A stretch of DNA of 64,000 nucleotides from Adiantum capillus-veneris (lineage: Eukaryota; Streptophyta; Polypodiopsida; Polypodiales; Pteridaceae), in contig CM043967.1 of the NCBI GenBank assembly GCA_014529385.2, positions 4,899,001 through 4,963,000 of the forward strand, given 5' to 3'. The first letter of the stretch is position 1; each line of letters begins with the position of its first letter. The translations under genes were made by a program, and so were the position numbers. This document shows, piece by piece, positions 36,925-48,325 of the stretch. The notes below the pieces were generated by a model. The model saw only the letters and a list, made by a program, of their open reading frames with translations. It was not told where the DNA came from and ran no database searches.

Positions 36925-39850
36925 CTAAGCGTCTTCAAGTACTTCCCTAATGAAGTGATATTTCACATCAATATGCTTAGTCTTCGAATGGAACACTGGA
37001 TTCTTTGCCAATTGTATAGCACTTTGACTATCACAATATAACTCTGGCATATCTACTTTGATTCCCAAGTCTGCTATCAATCTACCAAGCCAAATAGCTT
37101 CTTTGCATTCCTCATTTGCTGCAACATACTCAGCTTCTGTAGTAGACTGTGTAATACAATCTTGTAATCGAGATCGCCATGATATGGCACCTCCAGCCAA
37201 TGTAAAGACATAGCCTGATGTAGATATCTTCTTATCCAAGTCTCCTGCATAATCCGAGTCAGTGTATCCTCTGACACTCAAATCCTGACTACCATAGCAT
37301 ATGCGCATACTCTTTGTATGTTTTAAGTATCTCATGATACCTTTCACTGCCTCCCAATGTTTCTTGCCAGGATTTGACATATATCTGCTAACCACTCCCA
37401 CTGCAAATGCAATATCTAGACATGTAGCAATCATTGCATACATCAAACTACCCACTGCATACGCATATGGAATCTTATCCATTTCAGCCTTTTCTTCCTC
37501 ATACACAGGACAATCTTGTTTGCTAAGTTTCACATATGGTGGCAACGGAACACTCAATGCCTTTCCCTTCTCCATATTGAAACGTTGCAAAACCTTGTCA
37601 ATATACTCTGTTTGAGATAACCAAATCAACTTCTTTGATCTGTCTCTCTCAATGCATATACCAAGTATATGACTTGCCTCACCCATGTCTTTCATGTCAA
37701 ACGATTTTGCCATCTTTGACTTCAAAGCTGAAATTTCTTCCAAGTGTTTGCCAGCAATCAACATGTCATCCACATACAAAATAAGGATCAGCCAACTGCC
37801 ATCCTTAGCCTTCTTTGTATATAGACAGTGATCGAACTCACTACGTTTGTAGCCTTGAGAAAGCATAAACTGGTGAAACTTATGGTACCATGCCCTCGGT
37901 GATTGTTTGAAGCCATAAAGACTCTTTAACAACTGGCATACCAAATCTTCCTTGCCTTTCTCAACAAACCCTTCTAGCTACTGCATGTAAATTTCCACAT
38001 CTAAATCACCATGTAAGAACGTTGTCTTGACATCCATTTGGTGCAACACCAAATCCAATATAGCAACCAATGCAAGAAAGCATCTCAATGTAGTTATCTT
38101 GACCACTGGAGAGAAGACTTCATCAAAGTCAATGCCTTGTTCTTGCTTAAAGCCCTTGGCAACAAGCCTTGCTTTGTACTTTGGCTGACTATCATGAGCG
38201 GTGATCTTATACCTGTAAACCCATTTACAAGGTAGAGCATTTTTGCCCTGTGGTAATTTAACTAGCTTCCATGTCTGGTTTTTTTTGCAGAGTTGTCATC
38301 TCTGACTGCATGGCCAACTGCCATTTTTTCGAGTCAACCACTTGTAATTCTTCCTTGTAACAAGATGGTTCTCCGCAATCTGTGAGCATGACATAATTTA
38401 GAGATGGCACATAACGATCATGTGGTTTGGAGACATGCTCAAAACGTCTCACCCCAACTGATTCTGCCTCTCTAGCCACTATAGGCTGTTCCTGAGCCTG
38501 ACCATGCTGTCTTGATGTGCTAGCACTAGGTCCATCTTCCCTAAAGACAACTCTTCTGATCTCCTCTATCTTCTCTAGCTCAGCGTGAAACTTGGCTTCA
38601 TTGAAATGCACATCATTGCTACGAATAACTTTTCTGGACTCAGGATCCCAAATCCGGTAACCCATCTCGCCCGATGCTCCGTAGCCAAGAAATATACACT
38701 TCTTGCTCTTTGGTTCTAACTTATTCCTGAACTCCTTAGGAATATGGCTATAAGCTTCACAACCAAAGACTCTGAGATGCTTATACGAAGGTGCCTTGCC
38801 TGTCCATAGCATCTCGGCCACTTCACTCTTATCCACAACCCTATTAGGAGACCTGTTGATCAAATGGACTACTGTAGCCACTGCTTCCGCCCAAAATCCA
38901 TCAGGCAACTCAGTATTTGACAACATGCTTCTGACCTTCTCTTGTATGGTTCTATTCATACGTTCTGCAATCCCATTCTGTGAAGGATTATATGGTGTAG
39001 TAAGTTCCCGCTTAATCCCTTTTGCTTCACAAAAGTCTTGAAAAGCTTTGGAAACGTACTCTTCACCATTGTCAGTTCTCAAGCACTTCAGCTTCTGACC
39101 ACTCTGATTCTCCACAAGCTGCAAGAATGTCTTAAAGACCTTGAGCACCTCATCATTGTGCTTCAAGAAGTAAACCCATACTTTGCGAGAATAGTCATCT
39201 ATAAAGGTACAAAAGTACGCTGCTCCCCCTAGTGACAAACTAGGCATTGGTCCGCATAGGTCACTGTGCACAAGATCTAACCGTTCGTCCCTACGATTCC
39301 TCTTTGATCTGTGCGGTTCCTGTGTTTGCTTACCATAAACACAATGCTCACAAAACTCGAAATCTTGAAATGAAAAACTAGGCAAATAACCATAATGAGA
39401 AAGTATTTCCATTCCTCTTTTGACATATGTCCCACCCTATGATGCCACAGTGACACACTTGGCTGCTCAATCACATTAATTACATTGTTTTTAACCTCTG
39501 AAACATGTAAAGTGTACAGAGTTCTTGACTTGCTGCCATGTGCTACAGTCATCGAACCTTTGGAGATCTTCTAAGCGTTGTTCCCAAAAACTGTCACATA
39601 ACCTGCATCATCCAACTTCCCTGTACTGATCAAGCTCTTTCGGATTGCTGGAACATGTCTGACATTCTTGAGCCATAAAGAAGAGCCATTCTGAAACTTC
39701 AACTGCACATCTCCCACTCCAAGTATGTCATAAACCTGCTCATTGCCAAGTCTGACATAATCTTTAGTAGCCACATATGATGTAAACCACTCTTTGTGCG
39801 GAGAAACATGTAGATGCCCCTGAGTCGATAATCCAATCACTCATAGCATG
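36925..39850 (-). pseudogene. copia-1 pol: protease, integrase, RT, RNase H
   Basis: Reads right to left. Protease: SDWIIDSGAST near 39830. GAG-pre-integrase: VSLWHHRVGHMS near 39450. Integrase: LDLVHSDLCGP, LRTDNGEEYVS and NPSQNGIAERMNRT supply the D, D and E residues (39270-38950). RT: WVYRYKI and YKARLVAKGFKQEQGIDFDE around 38230-38090, then QMDVKTTFLHGDLD (38030), a TAG at 37978-37980 where copia proteins usually have Gln (MQ-stop-LEGF), LKSLYGFKQSPRAWYHKF and ILYVDDMLIAG (YVDD catalytic block, about 37765). RNase H: VRGYTDSDYAGD, TTEAEYVAANEECKEAIWL and YCDSQSAIQLAKNPVFHSKT. Frameshifts occur near 39790 and 39560, and a stop near 38257. This is a dead but easily read copy. Confidence 0.92.
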
Positions 39851-40779
39851 TCCATCCTCTGTAGTCAAGAGAACAGAATCAAGATTGCTTGTGAGGAAGA
39901 TGTCACCAGCTGCTATACCAGAATCACTGTCTGAACCAGATCTTGTGGCATTCACCTCTTCAATCTTCACTGAACTCTTCTTTTCATCTTGCTCGGAACT
40001 CTTTGTTTTGTCTTTTTCTTGTTTCCACTTCGTACAGTCTCTCTTCATGTGACCCTTCTTGCCACAATGGTAGCATTCTATGTCATCCTTTGCCTTCGAG
40101 TCACGAGACTTACTTCGGTTTTGTGCCTTCTTACACTTCTTCTCTTTAGACTGTTGTCTCCCTCGAACGACCAAAGCACTATTGCCTTTGCCTTTGTCAA
40201 TGTTCTTCCTGTTCACTTCCTCTGTGAGCAAGCTGCCTTCTACATTGGCACTTGTAAGACCTTTTGGCGCGACAAAATTACTTAACGTTGTACGAAAGTA
40301 TCCCAACTGTCTGGCAAAGTGATTAAGAGAAGCATAGCCTTCACTGAATCTGGAAAGACTATCTCCTGTGTTGTTAAATGGTTGAAAATTGTGTGAAATT
40401 CATTGACATGATTTGACATGGTTGTGCCTTCCTTCATCTTCAAATCCACCAATTTCTTGAGCCAGTAAATCTGAGAAGCAACACTTTGTTTCTCGTACAT
40501 ACCACATAGCTTTTGCCATACGCCATACGCTGTAGTCTCTTCTGCTACGTTGAAGTAAATAGTTTCTACTAGTGTCAGCATGATTGTGGAACAAGCTAAC
40601 TCGTCAATCTCTTCCCACTCATCTTCAGCCATACCTTCGGGTCTCTCCCCTTTGAGCTTCAGTGGCTTCACTTTTTTTTTCTACACCAAAACCTGTCAAA
40701 TCTGCTTCTTCCAGAATGGAAATTTTGTGCCATCTTGCTTCTTTATGTTGTAAAGAGTCTCACTTTGAGAAGATGCCAT
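39851..40779 (-). pseudogene. copia-1 gag
   Basis: The sense frame begins at ATG 40779 (MASSQSETLYNIKKQDGT), with KFPFWKKQ typical of copia gag. Two stops follow near 40680-40700; one is TAG, where the family usually has Gln in VLVQKK. The UBN2-type gag core continues (EIDELACSTIMLTL, VWQKLCGMYEKQS, MLLLITLPDSWDTF) at 40640-40285. After a frameshift comes a Lys-rich stretch and a zinc knuckle CYHCGKKGHMKRDC (about 40070-40030). Confidence 0.9.
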
Positions 40780-41827
40780 ATTTGCCAAACTGTTTACTCC
40801 TGGGAAAAATCCGGCAGAGTTTCCCCTGTACACTGGCCTTTGTACACAATAAACAAGCTGTAAACAACAAGCTGAACACCTCTCCCAAGAACTGTCAGTA
40901 TTTTGAAAAATTTTGACAGAGTCTCCCATGTAAAGTGAGCTCTGGGAACCAAAAGATAGCTCAAAAAACAATCATAAATAGCTGACCAGTGAGTGACAAA
41001 TCTGAAAATCTCTGTAATATGCTATCATGTAACCATGCACTGTCTCCTGTCTGGGCGATCTCAGAACCTGTATCTGTCTCAAGACTGAACCCTGAACAAT
41101 GCCTCAACGGTCTGACGCATAAGATGCAATCTAGTGTCTACACAAATTCATACATCCTATGGGATAAAAGTCGCCGAAGAGGATGCGTGTAGAGGGGAAC
41201 TCCAACAACCTAATCCACCTCACACTAGGTAACCCAGCCCCAGTACTTGGCTTCAAAAAACCTCACACACGACCCTCACAGATGGCTCAACAAACTGCCC
41301 AGAACTAGCATACATCCTACAATAGACCAATCACTGTCCTATGACCGCTACGGCGATCTGTCTGCTAGCGTGACTCACAACTAGCAGACCCACAATCACA
41401 GTACATCAATCTGCAATACATGCCAGTGGTGTCAAGCCGTTGTATGGCCACACCTCCCCTGGAACCTGGCAAGTACAAGAAGTAGCAATGCAAACTGCAA
41501 TATATATATATCTGATGATATATATGTGTACCTGGTCTATAGATGATGCTTTGAAGACGAATGAGTGATGTATGTCGATGCCGATATTGATGCCAGCCAC
41601 CTCCTGCTTGCCAATCTACACAAGACGGATTTCTTTGCGGCTGAAACCTATCTTTTGATGTAGTGCTCAAAATGAAATTTTGAGGGCATAAACGGCTTCG
41701 AAAAGGGGGTAATAGCGGAGGTCACCTGTGGGAAATACTCTCGGAACGCCGAGTGTGAATTTCCAAGCTCCGGATCTAGAATCTGTCTGAAAAGTGAAAA
41801 CGCGCGCGATTACGCAAAAACGCACTG

Positions 41828-41845
41828 AACCTGGCTCTGTTACCA
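41828..41845 (-). promoter_or_regulatory. copia-1 primer binding site (initiator Met tRNA type)
   Basis: The sense strand reads TGGTAACAGAGCCAGGTT just inside the 5' LTR. This is one base from the common plant copia site TGGTATCAGAGC, complementary to the 3' end of initiator Met tRNA. Confidence 0.88.
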
Positions 41846-41847
41846 AT

Positions 41848-41871
41848 TGAAGTCGCAGAACGGTCGACTCA

Positions 41872-41961
<90 letters not shown>

Positions 41962-42131
41962 TACACAGAGAGCTTACACAGTACGCAGAGAAGTCATTTG
42001 AAGGGTTATCTCCTAAAACCTTATTATCCACAAAAGTATAAGTGAATATATACAAAGAGTTAGTGATAAGTGAGTTAGGCGGGCAGCCAGCCCTATCCGT
42101 ATAAGAGGCCACTTGGGCTTTAATCCCAACA
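41848..42131 (-). repeat. copia-1 5' LTR
   Basis: 284 bp, with a (CA)n tract at about 41874-41959. It ends AATCCCAACA, followed by the TATAT duplication. Confidence 0.92.
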
Positions 42132-42640
42132 TATATGCTATTGCCCAATGTGTTATGAGATACGAGGTTGTTTTCACTTCTTTTCAAAGAGGGTTTTGGA
42201 CCACTGTCTAGAGTTATGAGATACCAGGATCAAAGATGCCTTGGTTTGTATCTTTTAGAGCTACATAAAAATTGAGAGGATTTACTAAGGGGATCAGGTG
42301 GAGAGAGATAGTCCTAGAGACAGATCACAAACTTCTTCAGACTAGCTATTGTGCAGTCGTAAGAGCAACCACCACAACAGATTTTAAAGTCCACCCGTAC
42401 TAGAGGTACATTGATTGACCGAGCCCTTGAGCTCGAGGGATCCAGACACCCACAACTACAAGGGGCATCACGACATCCAAGAAGATTATAATAGAATATC
42501 ATGACTACTCTATTACAGCACAAAAGATGCCCTATCAGAGTACTTACCATTGAGGACATCAATGATATGCGCCAGCAACTAATGTTGAACATCCTATGAC
42601 ACCGATGATGATGCTGATAGTGATGTTGTTTTTACCCTCG
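42132..42640 (+). mobile_element. LINE-A plus-strand copy, 3' portion after copia-1
   Basis: Continues the LINE from 36436: YCPMCYEIRGCFHF-like sequence, EGFG/DHCLEL-like sequence, DQRCLGLYLLELH (42228-42270), then the Arg-rich end (TRGTLIDRALELEGSRHPQL, 42395-42450). Similarity fades near 42600 and the usual TTTCA tail is not seen. Confidence 0.7.
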
Positions 42641-43059
42641 TGAGCCCTCACGACATTGTATCTATGTTTTTGCTAGAGAACTCTTAGTTTAAGTTGCATT
42701 GTACGTTATACGGTGTACATATAATACGCTTTACATGGGTGTTTATACAACATATATCTTTATTTGGCCGTATTATACGGTGCCACATCAACAAAAACAC
42801 CGTATCGTATAATTTCTTAGAATTTCGATCAAAATTTGTATTTTGATCAAAATATAGTCATTTATATATCATGAAACGGACTGTTTTTCTCATTCTATTG
42901 ACCTCTCTTCCCTCTTATCTTGTCTATAGGTGAGCTTTACAACATTAAAAAAATATCAAAAAAAGTCATTTTAAATTTAGTTATATATTAAAGAGTGTAG
43001 GATAAAAAGTTAAATTAGTTAAATGTAGTTTTTTTTAGGCTATGGAGTTTTGAGTTTAA

Positions 43060-43600
43060 ATTTATCTGCTCTCTGTGAAGTATATCTTACACTGGGAGGT
43101 AGATTAAGTAAACTGGTTAGTGATTACTTGCCTTGTGTAGAGGAAACTCACACTTGGAAGTGATTTAAAGATAGTTAAAGTTAGTAGTTATTTGCTTTGT
43201 GTTGAACTATGTTCACATTTAGAAGTAACTCAAGTTAGATAGTTAAAGTTAGGAGTTACTTGTGTGTTGAACTATGTTCACACCTGGAACTAACTTATGT
43301 TAGATTTATTTAATGATTGTCTCTCATGTGTAGAGTAATACTCACACTGCAAGCAATTAAATAATAATCTTTTGCTTGTGTAGAGGTATTCTCACAACTA
43401 GAAAAGATTTAGATAAGTAGTGAATTTTGATTTTGCTTGCCATGGGTAGAGTTACACTCACACTTGGAGGTAATTTAGGTAGTATTTTTAAAGATATATT
43501 GCTTTGTGTAGAGTTTACTCACACTTGGAAGTTATTGAGATAGATTAAGCGATTTATTTATCATGATTTAGGTATAAAGTGAAAGCTCACACTTGAAAAA
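43060..43600. repeat. Degenerate tandem array, unit about 55-65 bp, about nine units
   Basis: Repeated theme: tgtgtagag, a few bases, ctcacacttggaagt, then AT-rich sequence with agttagatag or attag. Units begin near 43078, 43134, 43197, 43265, 43335, 43378, 43442, 43505 and 43577. Such arrays near a transposase gene suggest transposase-binding subterminal repeats. Confidence 0.75.
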
Positions 43601-43735
43601 AAAATCGGTATTTAGAATTTAAAGAGGTTGAAAATTCATGTTTTTTTGAAAATGATGGCGAATAAAGTAATGTAAATGGTATGTGAGTTCGATTTTAGGT
43701 GTGTATTTAGTAAGTAGTATTGTTTGAGTTTGCAG

Positions 43736-43870
43736 ATCTTAAGAAGATAGTGAAAGGATATGAGTGGAACTACGTAGATGAATTGGTCAGTGGAAAGACT
43801 ACATCGAAGTTGAGGTGTAAGACGTGCGGCTATAATTTGAGCAGAAATACTCACAGGATAAAAGAACATG
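43736..43870 (+). pseudogene. BED zinc-finger exon of hAT-2 transposase
   Basis: After a gtttgcag acceptor the plus strand reads LKKIVKGYEWNYVDELVSGK, then LRCKTCGYNLSRNTHRIKEH: an aromatic residue, C-x2-C, and H-x4-H, as in BED fingers that bind DNA at hAT transposase N-termini. The frame is cut by LINE-B sequence after KEHV, so the rest of the transposase is missing here. Confidence 0.65.
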
Positions 43871-45609
43871 TGTGCCTTCTTCTTGCATAAAGTCAAGTAC
43901 TATTCGTTCCAATTGATCAATGTATAGACCAAAGAGATTTGGTGACAATGGACATCCTTGTTTAACTCGAATAGTGCTTACAAATTTTTTTGAAATTCCT
44001 TTTCCCCTGCGCATTGACACATCACCTTCTCATTGATTCGAGAAATAAAAGCATAAACTCACTTGGCACTTGGAGTTCTTCCATCCTTCTCCACAAATTG
44101 TCACGTGGAATCATAACAAAGGCTTTCTTAAAGTCCACAAATAACAATACAATCGCTTGCCTTTCAACCGACTTTCCTCCATGAGAACACGAAGAGTGAC
44201 AAGATGATAAATGGTGCTATGGCTTTGACAAAAACCCGCTTGTCCTTTTGCACCCTTGTCATTCTCTTCAGTTCAATCACTCAACTTCATCTCCATTATG
44301 CACCCAAACATCTTTGCCATAAGAGACCCAATCATTATAGTCCGGTAGTTGTTTACATTCTTTACATCCCCTCCTTTATGCAAAGGCTTGATCCAGTTAG
44401 TACTCCAATTATAAGGCATACCATGTTGAAGTGGAAGGTTGAACATATCACACAACCACTCATGGGTATAATCTCCCGTCTATTTGATTATCTCCGGCTT
44501 GATACCTTGAAGATCTCCTGCTTTGCGAGTGGCCAACTTTTCAAGCCCACCGCATATATCCGCAATAGTTAAAAAGGAGGACATATATGGGAGCGAACCA
44601 TAAAATGACATTTTTTTCAGCATTTGGTTGCTCATTTAATTGCCTACAATGTGTGTACATATCCGAAGACTCAAGTTACCAAAATTCTCAACCCGCTTGC
44701 CCCTCAAATTTCTCCAAAATTTTCCACATGCACCTACCTTTTCTTGGACTCAAAAAAGTTGTTGCTTCACTTCCCATCTTCTTCTCTTCTTTTGAATCAA
44801 TGCCTTGTATGTATGCAAATGACTTTGATAGTTGCATCAAGCTTTATCAAGGACTTTCAAGCATCTTGACATTCTTTATCAAACCACCTTTTGTGTGATC
44901 TATCTTTGTTGATACCATGGAGATGCTTTATGGTAAAGCATTCTTTAGCACAAGAATACATAACTTTCTTGAAAGCTTCCCAATTAGTTTCCAATGGTAC
45001 GTCATATTGAATCTTTGTCATCCATAACTTTTGCTCAACCATTTCAATGTACATTGGGGTCCGTTTGAAATCCATACATAGTGATAACTTCTCTTCCCTT
45101 TGGCTGAGATTATCATGCTTAGTTGCTTCTCCACATGCAAGGTCAATACATAAGGACCGATGGTCTAATTTTGGAGTCCATTGTCCAAATCGGAAACACT
45201 TTATGCGATACATGATGGCTTCGGAGAGTAGCATATAGTCAATCACACTATCCCCACTATGTTTTCTACATGTAAATCCATTGGTTCCAGTCCACAAAGA
45301 TACACCATTGGCAATGAGTATACCCGTGATAATACACATGTGTAAAAGTAACTTTCCATAGTGATCTGGCTCTTTCTCATCCATTGAAGTACGATCATAC
45401 AAGTGAACTTCCTCCAACTCCCTTGAAATGTATGGCATATTAGATTGTTGAGTGTCATATTGCAAAGTTTTTGTGCGAGCATTCGTATTTTTAAATATAA
45501 TAACATCACCTTCGCCTTTGAAATATAATAACATCACCTTCGCCTTTGAAATAAGCAATGTCCTCTTCTAAATCAAAAAAATGGATGATGTCTTCTAAAT
45601 CAAAAGGGA
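43866..45609 (-). pseudogene. LINE-B: endonuclease C-part and RT N-part (split by gag-only element)
   Basis: A second non-LTR family, different from LINE-A. Right to left: endonuclease sequence (45558-44900: NTNARTKTLQYDTQQSN, GDSVIDYMLLSEAI, PKLDHRSLCIDLACG in place of the SDH motif), then RT (44455-44273: WIKPLHKGGDVKNVNNYRTI, MIGSLMAKMFG; 44020-43866: VKQGCPLSPNLFGLYIDQLE). It stops before the YADD block, where the hAT-2 exon begins. A 27-bp local duplication lies near 45500-45550 (tataataacatcaccttcgc twice). Not functional. Confidence 0.8.
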
Positions 45610-45614
45610 AAATC

Positions 45615-45644
45615 TATCAAAATCCACGATACAGAAGCATAGAG

Positions 45645-45694
<50 letters not shown>

Positions 45695-45885
45695 TCCTGA
45701 ACCAATCAACCTTGGCAATGAATAACTGAATGTATATACAATGGAGGCAAGGGGTTGCTTATATAGCAATCCTAATAAATTGCCCTACCCAAGTCTTTGA
45801 TAAATAAGTAAATTAAATACCTAAAAGCCAAACTAAATAATGGGATCACATTGGACAGTTTACTTGAGATGCCTAAACTTTAACA
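45615..45885 (-). repeat. Gag-only element, 3' LTR
   Basis: 271 bp, TATCAAAATCC...CTTTAACA. It includes a (GA)n tract of about 44 bp (45649-45692). The stretch from ccaatcaaccttggcaatga on is nearly identical to the other LTR. The adjacent sense polypurine tract is gcagagaggg (45886-45895). Confidence 0.88.
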
Positions 45886-46350
45886 CCCTCTCTGCAGCTC
45901 ATAGTGGACATCAATAGTGAGACCAAGTCGATGAAGAAGTTACCATGGACACCCCAATAGAAGGCCTTGGACTACTGGAGATACCTCGGTGTTGCTCTCC
46001 TCAACTTTGTACATGAAAGTAATGCCATCTTGAGAATTGGTTGACTTTGTAGAAACTTTGAACTATAGACCATACTACGTCCAATAATCTCCATTCGTGA
46101 ACTGTGAACACATCACGTCCAAAATATAAAACTCCAAGATAATAAACTGTTGGAACACATCATGTCCATAATCTGACTAACAACAATGGAATAGACGTCT
46201 GATTGGTTCCCTGCGAGATGCATGTGCATTGAACTTTTTCGACCTATGGATCCAAATATCAATAACTTGAACTCCGACACAAGGGTCCAAATTAATTATA
46301 GGGAGCATTGCTTGCCCCTCTCTGCCACTCACAAGCCTCTCTCCATGTGA

Positions 46351-47249
46351 CTAGAAGGCGGGAGTCCGCGCTAGTGTAGGCACCACCACACCAGCAGCCT
46401 CCTTGTTGTCCTTCCCTGAGTCACTATCACTGCTTTCCTCTTGTTGCTTGCTTTTACCTGTGTCCTTTGTAGAATCTTTGTATTTGCCTTTGGATTTGCA
46501 ATCCTTGGCCAAATGACCACGCTTTCCATATTTGTAACAATGGTACTTTGTCCTCTTTTTAAAATCTGAAGTAGCAAGTGCTTCACTATGTGCTTCCACT
46601 ATCTCAAAAATCTAAACTTTGCCTTGAGTTACCAACACGGCTTCCTCCTCAATGAGAAAAGAGCTGAGATCATTGAATTCTCTCTTTTCCTTTGTGACTT
46701 GTAGCCGTAGTGTCCTAGCCATTGTTTCATACTCTTGAGGCAACTTTTGAGGCAACTTCGTGAAAACTAAAGCAACTTACTAGGTACTCAACAGTGCACT
46801 CTTCATAGCCGATAGTTGATCATGAATAACTTTAGTCTTCATAAGAAATGATTGCATGGAACTTCTTCAGGGAAAGTGGATGGCAAATAACTGTCCAAGA
46901 AGGGTGACTGATCGCATCATAGAATCTGGATCAAACATACCAACGAGCTTGAACCACATTTCGTTGGCAGTCTTCAAGGTCTGAATAGCTGGAGAAAGGT
47001 CCTTTGTAAGAGATTCCACAATGGTCGACATTGCCTTCGCATTAGCCGCATCCCAATTGCACGATTTGAGATATTTGTCATCTTAAAGGCGGGTGTACCA
47101 GTTCTAGGAATCCCGTGTGGGACAAGGCTCCGAGCCGTCGACAACATACCATAAGCCTTTCCATGAGAAGAGAGTCGCATAATCAAATTCCAATGAGCGC
47201 AATTATTCCCATTCAATTTGTCGCTGGAGCTTGAGCAAGACGGGGCCAT
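46351..47249 (-). pseudogene. gag of the gag-only element
   Basis: The sense frame starts at ATG 47249 (MAPSCSSSSDKLNGNNCAHW), with NLIMRLSSHGKAYGML, as in copia gag N-termini. UBN2-type sequence follows in shifted frames (EMWFKLVGMFDPDSMMRSV near 46955-46900; TMARTLRLQVTKEKREF near 46720-46670). The end is a zinc-knuckle region CYKYGKRGHLAKDC, where the second Cys of CX2CX4HX4C is Tyr. Stops and frame changes break it. Confidence 0.8.
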
Positions 47250-47499
47250 GGTGAAGTTGCAAGATCTGGAACTCCTAGAACCTTCTCGCACTCCAAAGTG
47301 TGGCCACACGAACCAAGCCGCAAGATCTCCGATTTCCTTGCCGCTGCCAAACCGCTCCACACCCTCTGTTATCCCTCTCTTCAACTGCAAAGCCACTCAC
47401 CTCATCGTTTCCAAAACCGCTTCACCTCTATGGTTTTCACACTTCCCAAAGCCAATCAAGAGAGCCTCTTTTGATGCTCCTCTCTTGGGCTCGCGGTTA

Positions 47500-47855
47500 A
47501 TTTGACAAGCCGCTAGACACAGTGTTTTGAAAAGCGCTAGACGGAGAAGAGGGGCACTGCTGGCTTTGGCAGCATTTTGAAACGCTTTAGGACTGATGGT
47601 CTCTTTCTTGCACACTGCCGCCACAGGGTGTTTTGAGATGCTCGTAGGGGGACAGGAAGAAACCGGCACCGGCTTGGGATGTTCCACTTGCTAAAACGCC
47701 AGCATTTTGAAATGCTAGCGGCATCCAGTGGGAATCTTTAGACACTGTCGGCGGTGCCCTTTCAAAACGCCCGTAGGAGGGACGATGCTGCTGCAAGTGG
47801 GCTCATTGACGCCAAGGACCAAGTGCAGCATTTTGAAACGTTGTGGGGAGCACAA
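47500..47855 (-). repeat. Dispersed 15-bp motif in the leader of the gag-only element
   Basis: At least six variants of gcattttgaaacgct occur about 45-75 bp apart (near 47528, 47571, 47629, 47703, 47759 in reverse sense and 47828) between gag and the 5' LTR. Confidence 0.6.
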
Positions 47856-47880
47856 GGGGGGGGGGGGGGGGGGGGGGGGG
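47856..47880. repeat. (G)25 homopolymer
   Basis: Run of about 25 G in the leader of the gag-only element. Confidence 0.9.
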
Positions 47881-47960
47881 AACTTCTGGCGACAGGGTTC
47901 TCTCCTCTTGCGGGACGGCTTCTTCTTCTCCAGGGCCTTCAAGCGACATAGAGCTCCACC

Positions 47961-47976
47961 AAGTGCTCTGATACCA
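47961..47976 (-). promoter_or_regulatory. Primer binding site (initiator Met tRNA type)
   Basis: The sense strand reads TGGTATCAGAGCACTT directly inside the 5' LTR, an exact match over its first 12 bases to the usual plant copia site. Confidence 0.92.
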
Positions 47977-48320
<344 letters not shown>

Positions 48321-48325
48321 GAATC

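Larger units (their letters stand above)
36437..42131 (-). mobile_element. copia-1, full-length Ty1/copia retrotransposon
   Basis: A 5695-bp element on the minus strand, with LTRs at 36437-36732 and 41848-42131, an initiator-Met-type primer site, a polypurine tract and TATAT target duplications (36432-36436 and 42132-42136). It sits in the C-terminal coding region of a plus-strand LINE-A, between codons for ELHYI and YCPMCYEIRGCF. The order gag, protease, integrase, RT, RNase H is that of Ty1/copia. Several stops and frameshifts break the polyprotein, so it is not autonomous now. Confidence 0.95.
42690..43870 (+). mobile_element. 5' end of a second hAT-like DNA transposon (hAT-2)
   Basis: Grouped from an array of subterminal repeats (43060-43600) followed by a BED zinc-finger exon (43736-43870). 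To the left, several short related motifs (ttatacggtgt, gtattatacggtg, gtatcgtataa at 42705-42815) may belong to the element end. The right side is cut by LINE-B at about 43866. Neither the terminal inverted repeat nor an 8-bp target duplication could be defined. Confidence 0.5.

Noticed and set aside
36467-41960. His-Thr and Cys-Val repeat frames near 36.5 and 41.9 kb
   Set aside because: They translate the (CA)n tract inside the copia-1 LTRs.
43060-43600. CRISPR array
   Set aside because: The repeats are degenerate, the spacers are not distinct and the context is a eukaryotic transposon.
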